In this document: positions 22,479 through 23,406 of the stretch, piece by piece
How the letters are laid out: each line of letters opens with the position of its first letter
Numbering within the stretch: the first letter of the stretch is position 1
Source: Abiotrophia sp. HMSC24B09
Lineage (GTDB): Bacteria; Bacillota; Bacilli; Lactobacillales; Aerococcaceae
DNA length: 23,406 nucleotides
Assembly: GCF_001815865.1 (NCBI RefSeq)
Contig: NZ_KV822195.1
Location: 497,951 to 521,356 of the forward strand
Direction of reading: 5' to 3'
Translations under genes and position numbers: made by a program
The notes under the pieces: generated by a model
Database searches by the model: none
What the model was told of the DNA's origin: nothing
The model's input: the letters and a program-made list of their open reading frames with translations, nothing else

Positions 22479-23406
22479 TTAGTTACGACGACGTACTGGA
22501 GAGATGACATAAGTCGCTGCTAATAAGAGACTTAAGCCAGCCAAGCCAGTTAAAATTGTATCTTGTTCACCAGTCTTAGGTAATTCACGCTTACCAGAAG
22601 GAGTTGGTGGGGTTGGAGGTTTCTCATTGGCAGTGTTATAGTTAATAATCTTAGCTGAAGTGGCAGTAAGATCCTCAACCTTCCATTCATATCCGCCTTC
22701 ATTAGATGGATCTAACTCATCAACAGTGTAGACACTTGGTGTAGTAGTCCCATCTTGATAGAGTGGTAAATCAGTCCAAACAACTTGACCGTCTTCTTTT
22801 GGCACATCACGAAGTTCACCATAAGCTTGGCCGTCACGTTTTAATTGGAACTTAGCATTTGGACGCTTCATATCAGCACCAAACCCACGCCATTGCTTGT
22901 TAACGGTAAAGTTGGTTGTTTTGTTTTGAAGTGTGTTAGTTACAGTCACAGTGCTTGCTGTTTGATCAGCATAGGTCGCTGCATATGGTGAATCCACTGC
23001 TTGTACTTCTTGAACAGTGTAGACACTTGCTTCATTCTTACCTTCTTGGTAGTAAGGTAAGTTAGTCCAAGCAACTTGACCATCAACTGTTGGAACAGCT
23101 TGCGGTTGGCCATAAGCTACCCCATCACGGTAGAGTTGGAATTGAGCTTGAGGGCGAACTGAAGAATCTTTATCGCCTTTCCAAACTTTACTTGCAACAA
23201 AACCGGTTGTCTTGAAGGTGTTAGTTACAGTCACACTACCATTAGCATCAGAAGTGTAGGTAACTTCATAGCCATTTGGTGTTTCAGTTAATTCTTCTAC
23301 AGTGTAAACAGAAGCCTCAGTCTTACCATCTTGGTAGTATGGTAAGTTAGACCAAGTTACTTCACCGCCTGCTTGTGGTACGTCTTTGGCATCGCCATAG
23401 TTAGCA
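22479..23406 (-). CDS. LPxTG cell-wall surface protein with Cna-B repeats (5' end outside the window)
   Basis: The frame stays open to the right window edge, so the gene is partial; 308 residues are visible. A GTG inside the frame at 23234 is not the true start, since the upstream sequence continues the same repeat pattern. There are three visible tandem Cna-B repeats of about 95-99 residues, then a short Pro/Thr spacer (PPTPPTPSGKRE), LPKTG (bases 22569-22583), a hydrophobic span and the RRRN tail: a sortase A substrate. Each complete repeat keeps the isopeptide set: Lys after the first strand (ASK, VNK), Glu in YTVQE or YTVDE, and Asn in TVTNT or IINYN. Cna-B domains act as stalks for MSCRAMM-type adhesins; the binding region is off the window. 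Confidence 0.92.
   Translation of the reverse strand, partial: ANYGDAKDVPQAGGEVTWSNLPYYQDGKTEASVYTVEELTETPNGYEVTYTSDANGSVTVTNTFKTTGFVASKVWKGDKDSSVRPQAQFQLYRDGVAYGQPQAVPTVDGQVAWTNLPYYQEGKNEASVYTVQEVQAVDSPYAATYADQTASTVTVTNTLQNKTTNFTVNKQWRGFGADMKRPNAKFQLKRDGQAYGELRDVPKEDGQVVWTDLPLYQDGTTTPSVYTVDELDPSNEGGYEWKVEDLTATSAKIINYNTANEKPPTPPTPSGKRELPKTGEQDTILTGLAGLSLLLAATYVISPVRRRN
22635..22931 (-). repeat. Cna-B repeat C (membrane-proximal)
   Basis: About 99 residues from the LQNKTTNF segment to IINYN. It is the most divergent of the three visible copies: the closing strand is IINYN rather than VTNT, as is common for the last repeat. Confidence 0.8.
22932..23216 (-). repeat. Cna-B repeat B
   Basis: About 95 residues ending TVTVTNT. 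Compared with repeat A, the stretch around NLPYYQ-GK-EASVYTV is nearly identical in protein and very similar in DNA. Confidence 0.85.
23217..23406 (-). repeat. Cna-B repeat A (partial)
   Basis: The last 63 or so residues of a further copy, with NLPYYQDGKTEASVYTVEE and ending SVTVTNT. It is cut by the window edge, so more copies may lie beyond. Confidence 0.8.

Noticed and set aside
22479..23234. Surface protein as a complete 251-residue gene starting with GTG at 23234
   Set aside because: The frame continues without a stop to the window edge and encodes another Cna-B repeat; the GTG is an internal Val codon in TVTNT-type sequence.
22635..23406. Regular repeats considered as a CRISPR array
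   Set aside because: The period of about 285 bases is in frame and encodes Cna-B domains; there are no short identical repeats with unique spacers.

Overview
This window looks like chromosomal DNA of a low- to mid-GC Gram-positive bacterium. Lactobacillales is likely and an Aerococcaceae-type genus (Aerococcus/Abiotrophia/Facklamia group) is my best guess. The evidence is the gene order rimP-nusA-ylxR-ylxQ-infB-rbfA, strong AGGAGG ribosome binding sites, clpB under CtsR-type operators, an LPxTG sortase substrate with Cna-B repeats, and the NfeD/FloA pair. The genus is a guess. I see no phage, insertion sequence, CRISPR array, tRNA or rRNA. All genes except one (a HAD hydrolase at 21553-22362) lie on the minus strand, so transcription mostly runs from high to low coordinates.

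Layout in the direction of minus-strand transcription. (1) 23406-22479: the 3' part of a cell-wall-anchored adhesin with three visible Cna-B repeats and LPKTG; it converges on the HAD gene, with terminators between them. (2) 21417-20799: a SufT/MIP18-like protein and a small rhodanese, one operon that probably serves iron-sulfur or sulfur metabolism. (3) 20648-18045: clpB, with a promoter carrying three CtsR-like boxes, two of them forming a perfect 17-bp inverted repeat. (4) 17866-16727: an AI-2E family membrane protein. (5) 16593-14980: a secreted protein made of two related LolA-like halves. (6) 14905-12683: nfeD, floA and a membrane-anchored protein of unknown function (flotillin raft operon). 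(7) 12544-9769: a two-gene operon of a DUF2974/Mbeg1-like serine hydrolase and an acyl-adenylating enzyme that overlaps it by 14 bp. (8) 9568-6315: rpsB, tsf, pyrH and frr, translation and nucleotide genes with a hairpin after each one. (9) 6204-5278: a PanE-type ketoacid reductase. (10) 5156-139: rimP-nusA-ylxR-ylxQ-infB-rbfA, the translation-initiation, ribosome-maturation and antitermination operon, closed by a strong terminator at 103-134.

The core genes are ordinary; the interest lies in regulation and arrangement. The rimP operon has a consensus promoter followed by a terminator-like hairpin whose GUGA loop holds the start codon of a possible seven-codon leader ORF, with its Shine-Dalgarno in the 5' arm. 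This could sense translation initiation for an operon that encodes IF2. The ancestral uppS-cdsA-rseP-proS-polC block usually found between frr and rimP in Firmicutes is absent and panE sits there instead. The DUF2974 hydrolase/acyl-adenylase pair is the best candidate for an undescribed small metabolic system.

Several gene starts were moved downstream of the longest ORF because a good ribosome binding site and the known family N-terminus agree: frr (6872), tsf (8684), rpsB (9568), the AI-2E protein (17866), the SufT-like gene (21417) and the HAD gene (21553). No gene-free stretch exceeds 300 bases; the longest (9569-9768, about 200 bases) holds the rpsB leader, its promoter and a terminator.
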